Shown here: one piece after another, positions 23,201 to 31,533 of the stretch
Layout of the letters: every line of letters begins with the position of its first letter
Position numbering within the stretch: position 1 is the first letter of the stretch
Notes under the pieces: generated by a model
The model's database searches: none
Told to the model about the DNA's origin: nothing
What the model saw: only the letters and a program-made list of their open reading frames with translations
Assembly (NCBI GenBank): GCA_900550295.1
Contig: URRM01000009.1
Location: 1-31,570 of the forward strand
DNA length: 31,570 bases
Source of the DNA: an uncultured bacterium
GTDB taxonomy: Bacteria > Cyanobacteriota > Vampirovibrionia > Gastranaerophilales > Gastranaerophilaceae
Direction: 5' to 3'
Translations under genes and position numbers: made by a program

Positions 23201-24131
23201 TCAACCACAATTTACAAAAAGAGTTTTATTCATTGGTATTCCTGATATGGCATATGTTTGCCTTGACGGTTTACTTCAAGCCGGCGTAAATATTGTCGGT
23301 GTTATGGGACCTAAAAAAACTCATGGTACATATGATAGTTTCAAACGCTTTGCTTTGTCCCGAAATATGAATTTTATTGAATGGGACGACTTGAAAGCTT
23401 CAATGTTGATTGATTATATAAAATCTTTAGATGTTGATGTTGCCGTTGTTTCGTCTTTTAACTATAAAATTCCAAAAGAATTATTGGAGGCTACAAAAGC
23501 CGGTTTTATTAATATTCACCCTTCGTTACTTCCAAAATATAGAGGTGGAAACCCTTATTCTACAGTAATTATGAATGGCGAAAAAGAAACAGGTGTTACT
23601 CTTCATTTTATGGATGAAGGCTTTGATACAGGTGATATTATTGTACAAAAAGCGGTTCAAATAGCACCGTTAGAAACTATGGGAACTCTGTTTAATCGTC
23701 TTAATTTCTTGGGTATGCAAATGTTGGTTGCAGTTTTGGCTCAATTTGAAAAAGGAGATTTACCAAGATATAAACAACCTGAAGGTAAGTTTATTGAAGG
23801 TAAAAGTATTAAAGATAACGACTTATTTATTGATTATTCAAAATCAGCTATTGAAGTGGATAGATTTATTAGGGCTTTAAACCCATTTTTAATTGCCTCT
23901 ACAACGTTTAGAGATAATATGATTAAAATATTTATGTCAGAAGTAGTAAAAGGTAATTCTTCAAAATATAAAGCCGGTGAAATTGCAAAAGTCGAAAAAG
24001 ATAAATTCTATATTGCTACGGGCAATGGATTTATAAGCCCGACGGCAATTCAATTTGGAAGCTTTTTTGTAGGTAATGCACAAGATTTTATAAAAATTCT
24101 TGCGCCAAAAGTTGGTGAGGTATTCAAATAA
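23187..24131 (+). CDS. Methionyl-tRNA formyltransferase family protein
   Basis: This 314-residue protein transfers a formyl group from 10-formyl-tetrahydrofolate. The catalytic region INIHPSLLPKYRGGNPYST keeps the Asn, His and SLLP of the family, and the Asp is in FMDEGFDTGDII. A C-terminal domain with FIDYSKSAIEVDRFIRALNP matches Fmt, which formylates initiator Met-tRNA. However, the N-terminal region (FIGIPDMAYVCLDGLL, then GVMGPKKTHGTYDSFKR) lacks the usual insertion loop rich in Pro, Gly and Lys, so a different formyl acceptor cannot be excluded. The ATG at 23187 is preferred to a TTG eleven codons upstream. It shares one base with the next gene (TAATG). Confidence 0.82.
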   Translation: MFTTNQPQFTKRVLFIGIPDMAYVCLDGLLQAGVNIVGVMGPKKTHGTYDSFKRFALSRNMNFIEWDDLKASMLIDYIKSLDVDVAVVSSFNYKIPKELLEATKAGFINIHPSLLPKYRGGNPYSTVIMNGEKETGVTLHFMDEGFDTGDIIVQKAVQIAPLETMGTLFNRLNFLGMQMLVAVLAQFEKGDLPRYKQPEGKFIEGKSIKDNDLFIDYSKSAIEVDRFIRALNPFLIASTTFRDNMIKIFMSEVVKGNSSKYKAGEIAKVEKDKFYIATGNGFISPTAIQFGSFFVGNAQDFIKILAPKVGEVFK

Positions 24132-24958
24132 TGGATGAATTAAAATTCTTAACAGCAGGTATGCCATTGAGAACTGATAAAAAAAGAGGATATGAAAACG
24201 CTCTTGAAATTCTCGATGAAATGAATTTAGACGGCATAGAGGTTGAATTTGTGCAAGGTGTAAGAATGAGTGACAAATCTCGCCAAGTAGTTAAAGATGC
24301 CTCTAAAAAATATACCTTCACTGCACACGGTCCATTTTTTATTAATTTGAACGCAAGAGAACAAGAAAAAATTGATGCAAGTATTACAAGAATTATTGAT
24401 ACGGCAACGGTTGCCAATGAATTCAGTGGGTATAGTATAACATACCACGCAGCATTTTATTTAGGTAATGACAAAGACGTCGTGTTTAAACGAGTTGCAG
24501 ATAGAACAGCTCAAATTATTGAAATTTTAGAAAAAGAAAATAACAAAATCTGGATTAGACCTGAAACAACAGGAAAAGCAACTCAATGGGGCGATATAGA
24601 CGAAATTATAAAATTGTCAAAAGAATTCGACCAAGTACTACCTTGTGTTGATTTTTCTCATATTCACGCAAGAAGTGGCGGGGCATTTAACACATATGAC
24701 GAATTTTGTGGAATTTTAGATAATATTGCCTCAAATTTAGGCGAAAAAGCTATGAATAACTTTCACGCTCACTTAGCAGGTATTGCTTATACTGCAAAGG
24801 GTGAAAAAAATCACTTGCCACTTGAAGAGTCTGATATGAACTATAAAGACCTGCTTAGAGCAATGAAAAAGTTTGATCTAAAAGGTGTTGTTGTCTGCGA
24901 ATCTCCAAATATTGAAGACGATTGTAAATTAATTAAAGATTACTATAATTCGTTGTAG
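24131..24958 (+). CDS. Endonuclease IV-like TIM-barrel protein (AP endonuclease family 2)
   Basis: The 275-residue protein has the TIM-barrel pattern of endonuclease IV and related sugar isomerase-like enzymes. Metal-ligand positions are recognisable: FTAHGPFFINL (first His), ITYHAAFYLG (His), WIRPETTGK (Glu), CVDFSHIHARSG (Asp and His), NNFHAHLAGI (His), GEKNHLPLEESDM (His) and VVCESPN (Glu). It is therefore probably a trinuclear zinc enzyme cleaving DNA at abasic sites. The N-terminus differs from standard Nfo, so the substrate is less sure than the fold. It is translationally coupled to the formyltransferase by a one-base overlap. Confidence 0.82.
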   Translation: MDELKFLTAGMPLRTDKKRGYENALEILDEMNLDGIEVEFVQGVRMSDKSRQVVKDASKKYTFTAHGPFFINLNAREQEKIDASITRIIDTATVANEFSGYSITYHAAFYLGNDKDVVFKRVADRTAQIIEILEKENNKIWIRPETTGKATQWGDIDEIIKLSKEFDQVLPCVDFSHIHARSGGAFNTYDEFCGILDNIASNLGEKAMNNFHAHLAGIAYTAKGEKNHLPLEESDMNYKDLLRAMKKFDLKGVVVCESPNIEDDCKLIKDYYNSL

Positions 24959-24964
24959 GGTTTG

Positions 24965-24973
24965 TGATATAAT
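24965..24973 (+). promoter_or_regulatory. Extended -10 promoter of the thioesterase gene
   Basis: TGATATAAT contains a perfect TATAAT (24968-24973) with an upstream TGn extension. No good -35 box is visible. Transcription from here would give a leader of about 42 bases containing AAGGAG. Confidence 0.45.
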
Positions 24974-25021
24974 TATTGAATAAACATTTAGTATTAAACT
25001 CTAGATGACAAGGAGATAATT

Positions 25022-25765
25022 ATGATTAACGAACAATCACCATTCTATTTTACTCAAGATTATCAAGTTAGATATAGTGAAATGGACTATAAAAAAGCAT
25101 TGAAACCTTCTGCATTATTCAACTTCTTACAAGATGTTGCTACGAATGCAGCCAATAAATGTCATTTTGGCTATTATGAAGTTACAGAACGTAATTTGGC
25201 ATGGTTCTTGCTGAAATATCATATGGAATTTGAAAATTATCCCGTTGATATCAAAGATTTGTTCGTTAAAACAGAAGCAAGAGGATATAACAAGCTTTTT
25301 GCGCATCGTGATTTTGAACTTTATAACGAAAATAAAGAAATGGTTGGACGAGTTTTGAGTCATTGGGCATTAGTTAACCTTGAAGATAAATCAATGGTTG
25401 CACCTCAAACTGTTTTCTCTCAATTTGATAAAGTTGAAAGACGAGAAGACGATATCTCCTTCAAAAAGGTTCACGAGCCTGAAAGAGTTGATTATACAGA
25501 AGAATTCAAAATCAGATTTGATGATATCGACGTAAATCAACACGTAAATAATGCAAACTATGTCGTTTGGGCATTTGAAACTTTACCAAAAGAATTTAAA
25601 GATACTCATAAAATTAAAACTCTTGATATGGTGTTTAAAAAAGAAATTAAATTTGGTAATACTGTTATTTCCGAAGCACAAATTGATGACAACTTTGCAA
25701 AAATTGTTGTAAAAAATAAAACAACAAATGATGAACTTTGTGCATTGAATGTCGAATTTGTGTAA
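25022..25765 (+). CDS. Acyl-ACP thioesterase
   Basis: The 247-residue protein has two hot-dog domains in the bacterial relatives of plant FatA/FatB. It should hydrolyse acyl-ACP to release free fatty acids in the cytoplasm. Domain 1 begins FTQDYQVRYSEMDYKKALKP and continues with NFLQDVATNAANKCHFGY and RNLAWFLLKYHMEFE. Domain 2 contains the catalytic region FDDIDVNQHVNNANYVVWAF with the expected Asp, Asn and His. The start is firm, with AAGGAG at ideal distance. It follows the endonuclease-like gene by 63 bases and seems to have its own promoter. Chain-length preference cannot be judged. Confidence 0.93.
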   Translation: MINEQSPFYFTQDYQVRYSEMDYKKALKPSALFNFLQDVATNAANKCHFGYYEVTERNLAWFLLKYHMEFENYPVDIKDLFVKTEARGYNKLFAHRDFELYNENKEMVGRVLSHWALVNLEDKSMVAPQTVFSQFDKVERREDDISFKKVHEPERVDYTEEFKIRFDDIDVNQHVNNANYVVWAFETLPKEFKDTHKIKTLDMVFKKEIKFGNTVISEAQIDDNFAKIVVKNKTTNDELCALNVEFV

Positions 25766-26040
25766 ATGTTTTTATGCATTTTTTATAATTCATATTATAC
25801 CATTTTTTGAAAAATAATATGTCTGTTTTTTTACGTACAGAAAAATACGTACGTATTTTTACGGACACGTGCTACTCTTTTGCCCTGATAACGGCAATTT
25901 ATAGACTTTAAAAGGAAATTCGACTCTAATAGTCTGTTTTATAGCTATTAAATATAGCTGTATTGCTTAACAGCTCTGTTATCCCGCATTTAGTGCAAAA
26001 TTGCAAAAGTAGGTCAGATAAGGTATTGCCTGACAAATTT
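25766..26040. other. Noncoding stretch with several inverted repeats between convergent genes
   Basis: No credible coding sequence is seen in these 275 bases. It contains a perfect 20-bp palindrome (25841-25860), a TTGCC/GGCAA hairpin (25880-25897), an AGCTGT/ACAGCT hairpin with an eight-base loop (25956-25975) and a GTCAG/CTGAC hairpin (26013-26034). Some may end the two convergent transcripts, but only the first is next to a good T-run. A structured RNA is an alternative. Confidence 0.6.
25841..25860. repeat. Perfect 20-bp palindrome
   Basis: The half-site AAAAATACGT is followed at once by its exact reverse complement. ACGTAC also occurs just before it. It could be the terminator stem of the thioesterase transcript, since it ends in five T, or a binding site for a dimeric protein. 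Confidence 0.7.
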
Positions 26041-26832
26041 CTATTTCACAATCATAAAGGATTTTAGGCTTCTGCCTGTATCATTTGATTCTATTGATGT
26101 TACGTGTATTTTTTTGTAGTCAAAAGAAGTTGAACTTCCTCCATCAAATGCCATTGCTTTTTCAAAGCCAAAGCTTTTGCACAAATCTCTTGCCTCAAAG
26201 ATATTTTTAGGGTTTTTATTTGTGATAATTAGGATGTGCATTTCGTTATTCTTAATGCCTACAATAGTTCTAGGCACTCTATCCAAGACTGATGCTGATT
26301 GACGGATAATATTTCCTTCTTCATTTTTAAGGATAAAAAATTCTTCTTCTAATCGAAGTTCCGGTAACAATTGAGGACCGCCTTGTGCTGATGTTTTTAC
26401 GCTACACATAAAGTCTACAGGCGTATTGTGAGGTACTATTTCATATCTTAATTTTTTATTGCACTCTACTATTCTGAATTCTGAACGGTTTAAGATTTTT
26501 TTCATGTGTAATCTTAAAATCGGGTTCAACATCAAGCCGTCATTGGCTAACGGATCTGCTACTGTTTGTCCGTCTGTCACTATATATGAAATTGTTTTTC
26601 CGTTTTTAGGATCAAAAAAGCCTGTATTAATTGTCAATACTGAGCGTGCTTCCTCGTGAACTTCTCTATTTGTTTTTAAAGTGTCTGTAGCAATGAATTT
26701 TACACGTTTTTTTACAGCATTACCGCTTAATGTAATGTGATAAATTCCGTTATCTTCTTTCACTGAAATAGGCGAAGCCATTACGCCAGAGCCAAATATT
26801 AACAAGCAAATTAATAATACTATCTTTTTCAT
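26041..26832 (-). CDS. Exported phosphodiester glycosidase (NAGPA-domain) protein
   Basis: This 263-residue protein has a signal peptide (KKIVLLICLLIFGSGVMAS, cleaved near residue 19) and a NAGPA/DUF2233 domain, known from the enzyme that uncovers mannose-6-phosphate and from bacterial cell-surface proteins. Family motifs are SVLTINTGFFDP, TSAQGGPQLL, VPRTIVGI and AFDGGSSTSFDY. It should act in the periplasm or at the surface on a sugar phosphodiester. AAAGGATAAAGG precedes the ATG. It lies 14 bases after the LptF/G-type permease gene, so it is probably the third gene of the lptB operon and may act on envelope glycans. Confidence 0.9.
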   Translation of the reverse strand: MKKIVLLICLLIFGSGVMASPISVKEDNGIYHITLSGNAVKKRVKFIATDTLKTNREVHEEARSVLTINTGFFDPKNGKTISYIVTDGQTVADPLANDGLMLNPILRLHMKKILNRSEFRIVECNKKLRYEIVPHNTPVDFMCSVKTSAQGGPQLLPELRLEEEFFILKNEEGNIIRQSASVLDRVPRTIVGIKNNEMHILIITNKNPKNIFEARDLCKSFGFEKAMAFDGGSSTSFDYKKIHVTSIESNDTGRSLKSFMIVK

Positions 26833-26846
26833 ACCTTTATCCTTTA

Positions 26847-27971
26847 TTATAAATCTTTAGATTTGTAAAACGCAATAATAGCAAGTAAAAACGCAATTGG
26901 TGGTGTTGCCGCTGTAACTAGTGGTGGCAATACATTCTTTTCTGCCAACAAATCAAAGAATGGCAATGTGATGTAGTATAAGAAAATACATCCAATTGCA
27001 ATAGTAAAGCCGATTAAACGTTGTTCACGAGGCTTACTGAACCCTAATAAGCAACCCATAATTGCTAACAATACGCATACAAATGGGTGGAAAAATCTTT
27101 GATAATACTTATTCAACATATAGTGATAATCTTCATCAAGATTTTCTTGTTTTAACAATTTAACATACTTCCAAAGGTTTGCATTCGTGATTCTACGCTC
27201 TTTCTTTACAGAATAAGTCATAAGCATAAACGCACTTTCGGCATCTTTACCTTGAAGTATGTCATATTTATCTTTTTGAGCAATCTTAATGAATACACCG
27301 TCATTAGAGATTGTGTATTCTGTAACATCGTTCAATTCCCAATGGTCAGGGTATGTTTTACCATGTTGAGATACTAAGATATGAGTCAATCCGTGCAAGT
27401 CATCATAAATTTTTCTTGAAAAGTCAAGTACAATAACGTTTCCCAAATTGCCGGCTTGATAACGAGAAACAATAACTGCCAATAGAGGTTGGTTTTTCTC
27501 ATCTTTCTTTGTATACATATATTCGATTACAGGATTATAACCTTCAATTTCTAAGTTCTTGTTTTGAGAATAAGGAATTAATATATCACCTGTAACGAAG
27601 CACAAAGCTGTAATCATAAGACTTAGCACTACAACTGGCGCTACAATTCGTCCAAAAGATAAACCTATAGCACGGAAGATTGTCAACTCGCTATCTTTAC
27701 TCAATTTATCAAAAGTGAACAAGGTTCCAAGTAGTAAACCTACAGGAAAAGCTTTACCAAAAATCATAGGTAATTGCATTATCAAATACAAAACACCTTT
27801 TACAAGAGTTGTTTTTCCTGCAAGTATGTCTTTAATGGTGTTTAACAACATCTCAGGTGCAATCCAAACGATTGTAAATAACAGGATTGCAACTAATGTT
27901 GCCATTAATACTTGTTTAAAAATATATTTGTCATAGATAGTTGGTCTGAATGCAAGAATCTTTTTTAGCAT
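26847..27971 (-). CDS. LptF/LptG-family lipopolysaccharide export permease
   Basis: The 374-residue inner-membrane protein belongs to the YjgP/YjgQ family, which with LptB extracts lipopolysaccharide from the inner membrane. It has the classic layout: three N-terminal membrane segments (about 20-45, 60-90 and 105-130), a large periplasmic beta-jellyroll region (about 135-280) and three C-terminal segments (from about 300). Conserved stretches are YIFKQVLMATLVAILLF, LPMIFGKAFPVGLLLG and DKLSKDSELTIFRAIG, the last being the coupling helix that contacts the ATPase. Only one permease is present here, whereas E. coli uses two. The start codon overlaps the lptB stop by one base. Confidence 0.93.
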   Translation of the reverse strand: MLKKILAFRPTIYDKYIFKQVLMATLVAILLFTIVWIAPEMLLNTIKDILAGKTTLVKGVLYLIMQLPMIFGKAFPVGLLLGTLFTFDKLSKDSELTIFRAIGLSFGRIVAPVVVLSLMITALCFVTGDILIPYSQNKNLEIEGYNPVIEYMYTKKDEKNQPLLAVIVSRYQAGNLGNVIVLDFSRKIYDDLHGLTHILVSQHGKTYPDHWELNDVTEYTISNDGVFIKIAQKDKYDILQGKDAESAFMLMTYSVKKERRITNANLWKYVKLLKQENLDEDYHYMLNKYYQRFFHPFVCVLLAIMGCLLGFSKPREQRLIGFTIAIGCIFLYYITLPFFDLLAEKNVLPPLVTAATPPIAFLLAIIAFYKSKDL

Positions 27972-28696
27972 TATAATTGGAAGTCCTTTCCTAAGTAGAA
28001 TTCTTTAGCAACAGGGTCAACCGCAACTTCTTCACTCTTACCTTTAATTTTAATTTTACCGTCAAAGATTACGTATGCTCTATCTGTGATAGATAGTGTA
28101 GCTTTAGGGTTGTGGTCTGTAATAAGTACACCTAAGCCTTTGTCTTCTGATAATTTTCTAATATTATCTTTAATTTCACCAATCGCAATAGGGTCAATAC
28201 CTGTGAATGGTTCGTCCAGTAAAATGAAATCTGGACTTGCAGCTAGAGCACGTGCCAATTCAACCCTTCTTCTTTCACCACCTGAAAGAGAAATTGCTGA
28301 TTCGCTACGAAGTCTTGTAACGCCGAATTCGTCTAAAAGTTCTTCTAACTTTCTTTTCTTTTCGTTTACGGTTAATTTATCGTTCATTTCAAGAACAAGT
28401 TTGATGTTATCATCAACGCTTAACTTTCTAAAAATAGAAGCTTCTTGAGGTAAGTAGCCAATGCCGGCTTTAGAACGTAAATTCATAGGCCAAGACGAAA
28501 TATCTTTTCCGTCTAAAAGAACTTGACCTCTATTAGGTTTTACAAGTCCTACAACCATATAGAATGTAGTTGTTTTACCTGCACCGTTTGGACCTAATAA
28601 ACAAACAACTTCGCCCTTGTTTACTTCAAAAGAAACATCATTTACAACGCTTCTATCACCATATATTTTTACTAAATTTTTTGCTTCAATTCTCAT
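27971..28696 (-). CDS. lptB: Lipopolysaccharide export ABC ATPase LptB
   Basis: LptB powers extraction of lipopolysaccharide through the LptF/G permeases. The 241-residue protein shows Walker A (LLGPNGAGKTTTFYM), a Q loop in IGYLPQEASIF, the signature LSGGERRRVELARAL, Walker B FILLDEPFTGIDP, and the switch His in LITDHNPKATL. The PQEASIFRKLSV region is typical of LptB, rather than of the otherwise similar LivF-type ATPases. GAGGAT precedes the ATG. The adjoining permease (one-base overlap) and NAGPA-domain gene complete the operon. Its presence implies a diderm envelope. Confidence 0.96.
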   Translation of the reverse strand: MRIEAKNLVKIYGDRSVVNDVSFEVNKGEVVCLLGPNGAGKTTTFYMVVGLVKPNRGQVLLDGKDISSWPMNLRSKAGIGYLPQEASIFRKLSVDDNIKLVLEMNDKLTVNEKKRKLEELLDEFGVTRLRSESAISLSGGERRRVELARALAASPDFILLDEPFTGIDPIAIGEIKDNIRKLSEDKGLGVLITDHNPKATLSITDRAYVIFDGKIKIKGKSEEVAVDPVAKEFYLGKDFQL

Positions 28697-28720
28697 ACAA
28701 TATCCTCATCAATTATAAAT

Positions 28721-28749
28721 ATTGTACGAAAAACATGGCTTATAAACAA
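28721..28749 (-). promoter_or_regulatory. Predicted promoter of the lptB operon
   Basis: Minus-strand TTGTTT (28744-28749) and TACAAT (28721-28726) are separated by 17 bases. Transcription would start about 17 bases before the ATG, leaving room for GAGGAT. The -35 match is modest. Confidence 0.4.
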
Positions 28750-28781
28750 TAAATGTTAAAGTTATTTAAGTATAAAATTTA

Positions 28782-29900
28782 CTACAAAATCATGTCTTCA
28801 AAGTTCATTGTATCGTTATAGCTGAACATATGAATAAAAGTGTAAAGAGCTTCCGGCATAAAACATCTTGTACCCATTTCTAACAACGCTCTAACCGCAT
28901 CCTTGCTGTTTTTTACAAGGTGAGGTGTTCTGTTAAATGACAAATTATCAAAATGGTTACAAATACTGATGATTTGGCTTTCTTTAGAAATTAAATCCCC
29001 AGATTTACCCATCGGATATCCTGAACCATCGTTTCTTTCATGGTGTTCTAATGCTACGATTGCAATGTTTTCAGGCATTCTCATGTCAATTTTTAAAATC
29101 TTGTAGCCGATTCTTGTATGCTCTTGTAATGCTTTTTGTTCTTGATTTGATAAAGTTTGTTTGCTAACTAATCTCGGATCAAGTTTAGTCTTACCGATAT
29201 CGTGTAAAAGTGCTGCTAATACTATGTCAGAAATTACAGTTTCCTTCATTTCAAGCTTTTTAGCGATTAAACCAGAAAGTATTGCAACATTAAGAGCATG
29301 ACATTTTTCATATTCGCCAATCAATTTTACTTGAGAAGAGAATATAAGTTTGTCTTGTCTGAAAATAATATCTTGTAAAAGTTTGTCACGAATATTGAAG
29401 AAAAGGTTGGCTGTTTCTGTCATCGGACGTGTGTACAATCCTGTAATAGTTTCGTGATAGAACGCTTTCAATTTAATTTGATTTTGCGGATCAATCTTCG
29501 CTTTTTTGTTGATTGGACCTTTGTAGTTTAGAATGCTTGTTTCATCAACAATTGTGTTACTTTTTAAAACCTGATTAGGATTCATATCAAATTTTTCAAT
29601 AACACGGTCTTTTGATTTTGATTGTTCTGTAAAATTATCAAAAATCTTGTTTAAATCATCTTTGGTGAACTCATCTCTCTCTGCATGCGGTATAACAATC
29701 GGTTCAGGAACTTCTTCTTCAGGAAGAATGTCCAACTGTTCTGCATCATCTCTGTAGATGACGTTCAAATGTTTTAATTGAAGCAACTTACCCGGAGTCA
29801 ATATTTCACCGGAAACTAAAAGCTTTTCTCCAAACTCTGAGTATAAATTAAACGGTAAAATTTTATAATTTACCAATTCTTCTGTAGTAATTGTCTTCAT
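28782..29900 (-). CDS. HD-GYP domain protein (probable cyclic dinucleotide phosphodiesterase)
   Basis: This 372-residue soluble protein has an N-terminal region of about 160 residues (starting MKTITTEELVNYKILPFNLY) and a C-terminal HD-GYP domain. Visible motifs are HALNVAILSG, ALLHDIGKTKLDP, LQEHTRIGYKIL and HHERNDGSGYPMGKSGD, the last holding the GYP signature; the metal-binding His and Asp are present. It probably degrades cyclic di-GMP, opposing the diguanylate cyclase at 5989-7458. The ATG at 29900 is preferred to a TTG nine codons upstream, because the -10 box (AATAAT) lies between the two and ends seven bases before the ATG. No Shine-Dalgarno is present, so a leaderless mRNA is predicted. 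Confidence 0.93.
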   Translation of the reverse strand: MKTITTEELVNYKILPFNLYSEFGEKLLVSGEILTPGKLLQLKHLNVIYRDDAEQLDILPEEEVPEPIVIPHAERDEFTKDDLNKIFDNFTEQSKSKDRVIEKFDMNPNQVLKSNTIVDETSILNYKGPINKKAKIDPQNQIKLKAFYHETITGLYTRPMTETANLFFNIRDKLLQDIIFRQDKLIFSSQVKLIGEYEKCHALNVAILSGLIAKKLEMKETVISDIVLAALLHDIGKTKLDPRLVSKQTLSNQEQKALQEHTRIGYKILKIDMRMPENIAIVALEHHERNDGSGYPMGKSGDLISKESQIISICNHFDNLSFNRTPHLVKNSKDAVRALLEMGTRCFMPEALYTFIHMFSYNDTMNFEDMIL

Positions 29901-29907
29901 GCTTTTT

Positions 29908-29936
29908 ATTATTGCACAAATTTCCAAAAATGTGAA
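29908..29936 (-). promoter_or_regulatory. Predicted promoter of the HD-GYP gene
   Basis: Minus-strand TTCACA (29931-29936, five of six consensus) and AATAAT (29908-29913, five of six) are separated by exactly 17 bases. The -10 box ends seven bases before the ATG, so transcription should start at the first codon. Confidence 0.6.
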
Positions 29937-29946
29937 GAGTAAACAT

Positions 29947-29977
29947 AAAAAAAAGCCATGTACTTTCGTGCATAGCT
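29947..29977 (-). terminator. Rho-independent terminator with GAAA tetraloop
   Basis: On the minus strand AGCTATGCAC pairs with GTACATGGCT (one mismatch, one G-U) around GAAA, followed by eight T. It separates the HD-GYP gene from anything transcribed leftward from the glnA side. Confidence 0.75.
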
Positions 29978-30006
29978 ATTGATTAGGGATATGTGTATCG
30001 TCGTCT
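29947..30006 (-). ncRNA. Candidate minus-strand small RNA upstream of the HD-GYP gene
   Basis: A strong minus-strand terminator (29947-29977) ends transcription just before the HD-GYP promoter, but no minus-strand gene lies to its right, since glnA runs the other way. A minus-strand -10 box TATACT (30013-30018) with TTAACC about 16 bases upstream would start a transcript near 30006 of about 60 bases. It is therefore a small-RNA candidate; it could also be part of a longer glnA antisense transcript. Confidence 0.35.
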
Positions 30007-30165
30007 CTAAGGAGTATAGTGTTATATTAGCAGTGGTTAAAAAAAAATAAATCATTACAATGTATGAGATTTTTAAATTTTCCTCATATATTAAGTTTAT
30101 ATAAAGATGCCTAAAATTTATGGTAAACTTTTCTTGTCAAATAGATTTATGGAGATTTGGAATTT

Positions 30166-31533
30166 ATGACAACAGAATTTAAACATGTTCCTCAAGACGG
30201 AAAAGATATTACTGAAGCAGAAATCAAAAGAATTATTAAAGAAGAAAATGTTAAATTCATTGAACTTCAATTCGTTGATATCAATGGACAAGTTAAAAGT
30301 TTAACAATTCCTTCTGAACATATTGATAAAGCTCTTGAAAATGAAATGATGCTTGATGGTTCATCAATTAAAGGTTTTAGAAGTATTGAAACATCAGATA
30401 TGCTATTCTTCCCTGATAAAAATACATTCAAAGTTTTACCTTGGAGAGAATTTGATGGTGTTAATACTGCAAGATTGATTTGTGATATTCACAATGCAGA
30501 TGGCACTCCATTTGAAGGCTGTCCTCGTTGTAACTTAAAAAGAATGATGGCAGAAGCTAAAAAACTTGGTTACACAATGAATGTCGGACCTGAAGTTGAA
30601 TTCTTCTTATTTAAACGTGATGAAGAAAATCACCCAACAAAAGAAACAATCGACAGAGCAGGTTATTATGATATCGGACCGGATGATTTAGGTGAAGATA
30701 TTCGTGCAGAAATTGCATTAACATTACAAGCTATGGACTTTGATATTGAAGCTTTACACCACGAAGTAGCAGATAGTCAACATGAAATTGATTTCAAATA
30801 CGCTGATATTTTAACAGCTGCTGATAATGTTGCAACATTCAAAGTTGCAGTTAAATCAATTGCTGCTCAATACGGTTTACACGCAACATTTATGGCTAAA
30901 CCTATTTTCGGTATTAACGGTTCTGGTATGCATTGTAACATTTCATTGTTCAAAAATGGTAAAAATGCTTTCTATGATGCTAAAACTGAAACTCAATTGT
31001 CTGATGTTGCAATGCATTCAATCGGCGGTTTGTTAAAACACGTAAAAGGTATTACAGCTGTATGTAACCCAACAGTTAACAGCTACAAACGTTTGGTTCC
31101 TGGTTATGAAGCTCCTGTATACCTAGCTTGGTCATTAGCAAACAGAAGTGCTTTATTAAGAGTTCCTGCAAAACGTGGTAACGCAACTCGTGTTGAACTT
31201 CGTTCACCTGATCCATCTTGCAATCCATACTTAGCATTCGCAGTTATTTTAGGTGCTTGCGTAGATGGTGTTAAAAATGAAATTAAACCTCCAAAACAAG
31301 TAGAAGCTAATATTTACGCTTTAACCCCAGAAGAAAGAAAGAAAAAGAAAATCGATTCTCTTCCGGGAAGTTTAGCAGAAGCTTTAGTAGCTTTGAACTC
31401 TTCAAAAGTTGCTAAAGATGCTTTAGGACCTCACGTATACAAAGAATTCTCAGATACTAAAAACAAAGAATGGGATGACTTTAGAATTGATGTTTCTAAA
31501 TGGGAATTAGATAGATACTTTGAAAGAAGCTAA
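30166..31533 (+). CDS. glnA: Type I glutamine synthetase GlnA
   Basis: GlnA condenses glutamate and ammonia using ATP, the main entry of nitrogen. The ATG at 30166 is chosen (MTTEFKHVPQ), with GGAG 11 bases upstream, giving 455 residues. Motifs are FVDINGQVKSLTIP, MLDGSSIKGFRSIETSDM, VGPEVEFFLF, HHEVADSQHEIDFKY, the ATP-binding KPIFGINGSGMHCNISLF, NSYKRLVPGYEAPVYLAWS and RSPDPSCNPYLAFA. The adenylylation tyrosine motif NLYDLP is absent (ANIYALTPEE instead), so it looks like the non-adenylylated GSI-alpha group. No clear NtcA site (GTA-N8-TAC) is seen upstream. It is complete, with 37 bases of window left. Confidence 0.97.
   Translation: MTTEFKHVPQDGKDITEAEIKRIIKEENVKFIELQFVDINGQVKSLTIPSEHIDKALENEMMLDGSSIKGFRSIETSDMLFFPDKNTFKVLPWREFDGVNTARLICDIHNADGTPFEGCPRCNLKRMMAEAKKLGYTMNVGPEVEFFLFKRDEENHPTKETIDRAGYYDIGPDDLGEDIRAEIALTLQAMDFDIEALHHEVADSQHEIDFKYADILTAADNVATFKVAVKSIAAQYGLHATFMAKPIFGINGSGMHCNISLFKNGKNAFYDAKTETQLSDVAMHSIGGLLKHVKGITAVCNPTVNSYKRLVPGYEAPVYLAWSLANRSALLRVPAKRGNATRVELRSPDPSCNPYLAFAVILGACVDGVKNEIKPPKQVEANIYALTPEERKKKKIDSLPGSLAEALVALNSSKVAKDALGPHVYKEFSDTKNKEWDDFRIDVSKWELDRYFERS

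Noticed and set aside
25870..25945. Possible degenerate tRNA (ATTCGACTC resembles a T-loop)
   Set aside because: No acceptor stem, anticodon arm or CCA end can be fitted around it.
29937..30165. NtcA box or glutamine riboswitch before glnA
   Set aside because: No GTA-N8-TAC site and no match to the glnA RNA motif that I remember could be found in this stretch.
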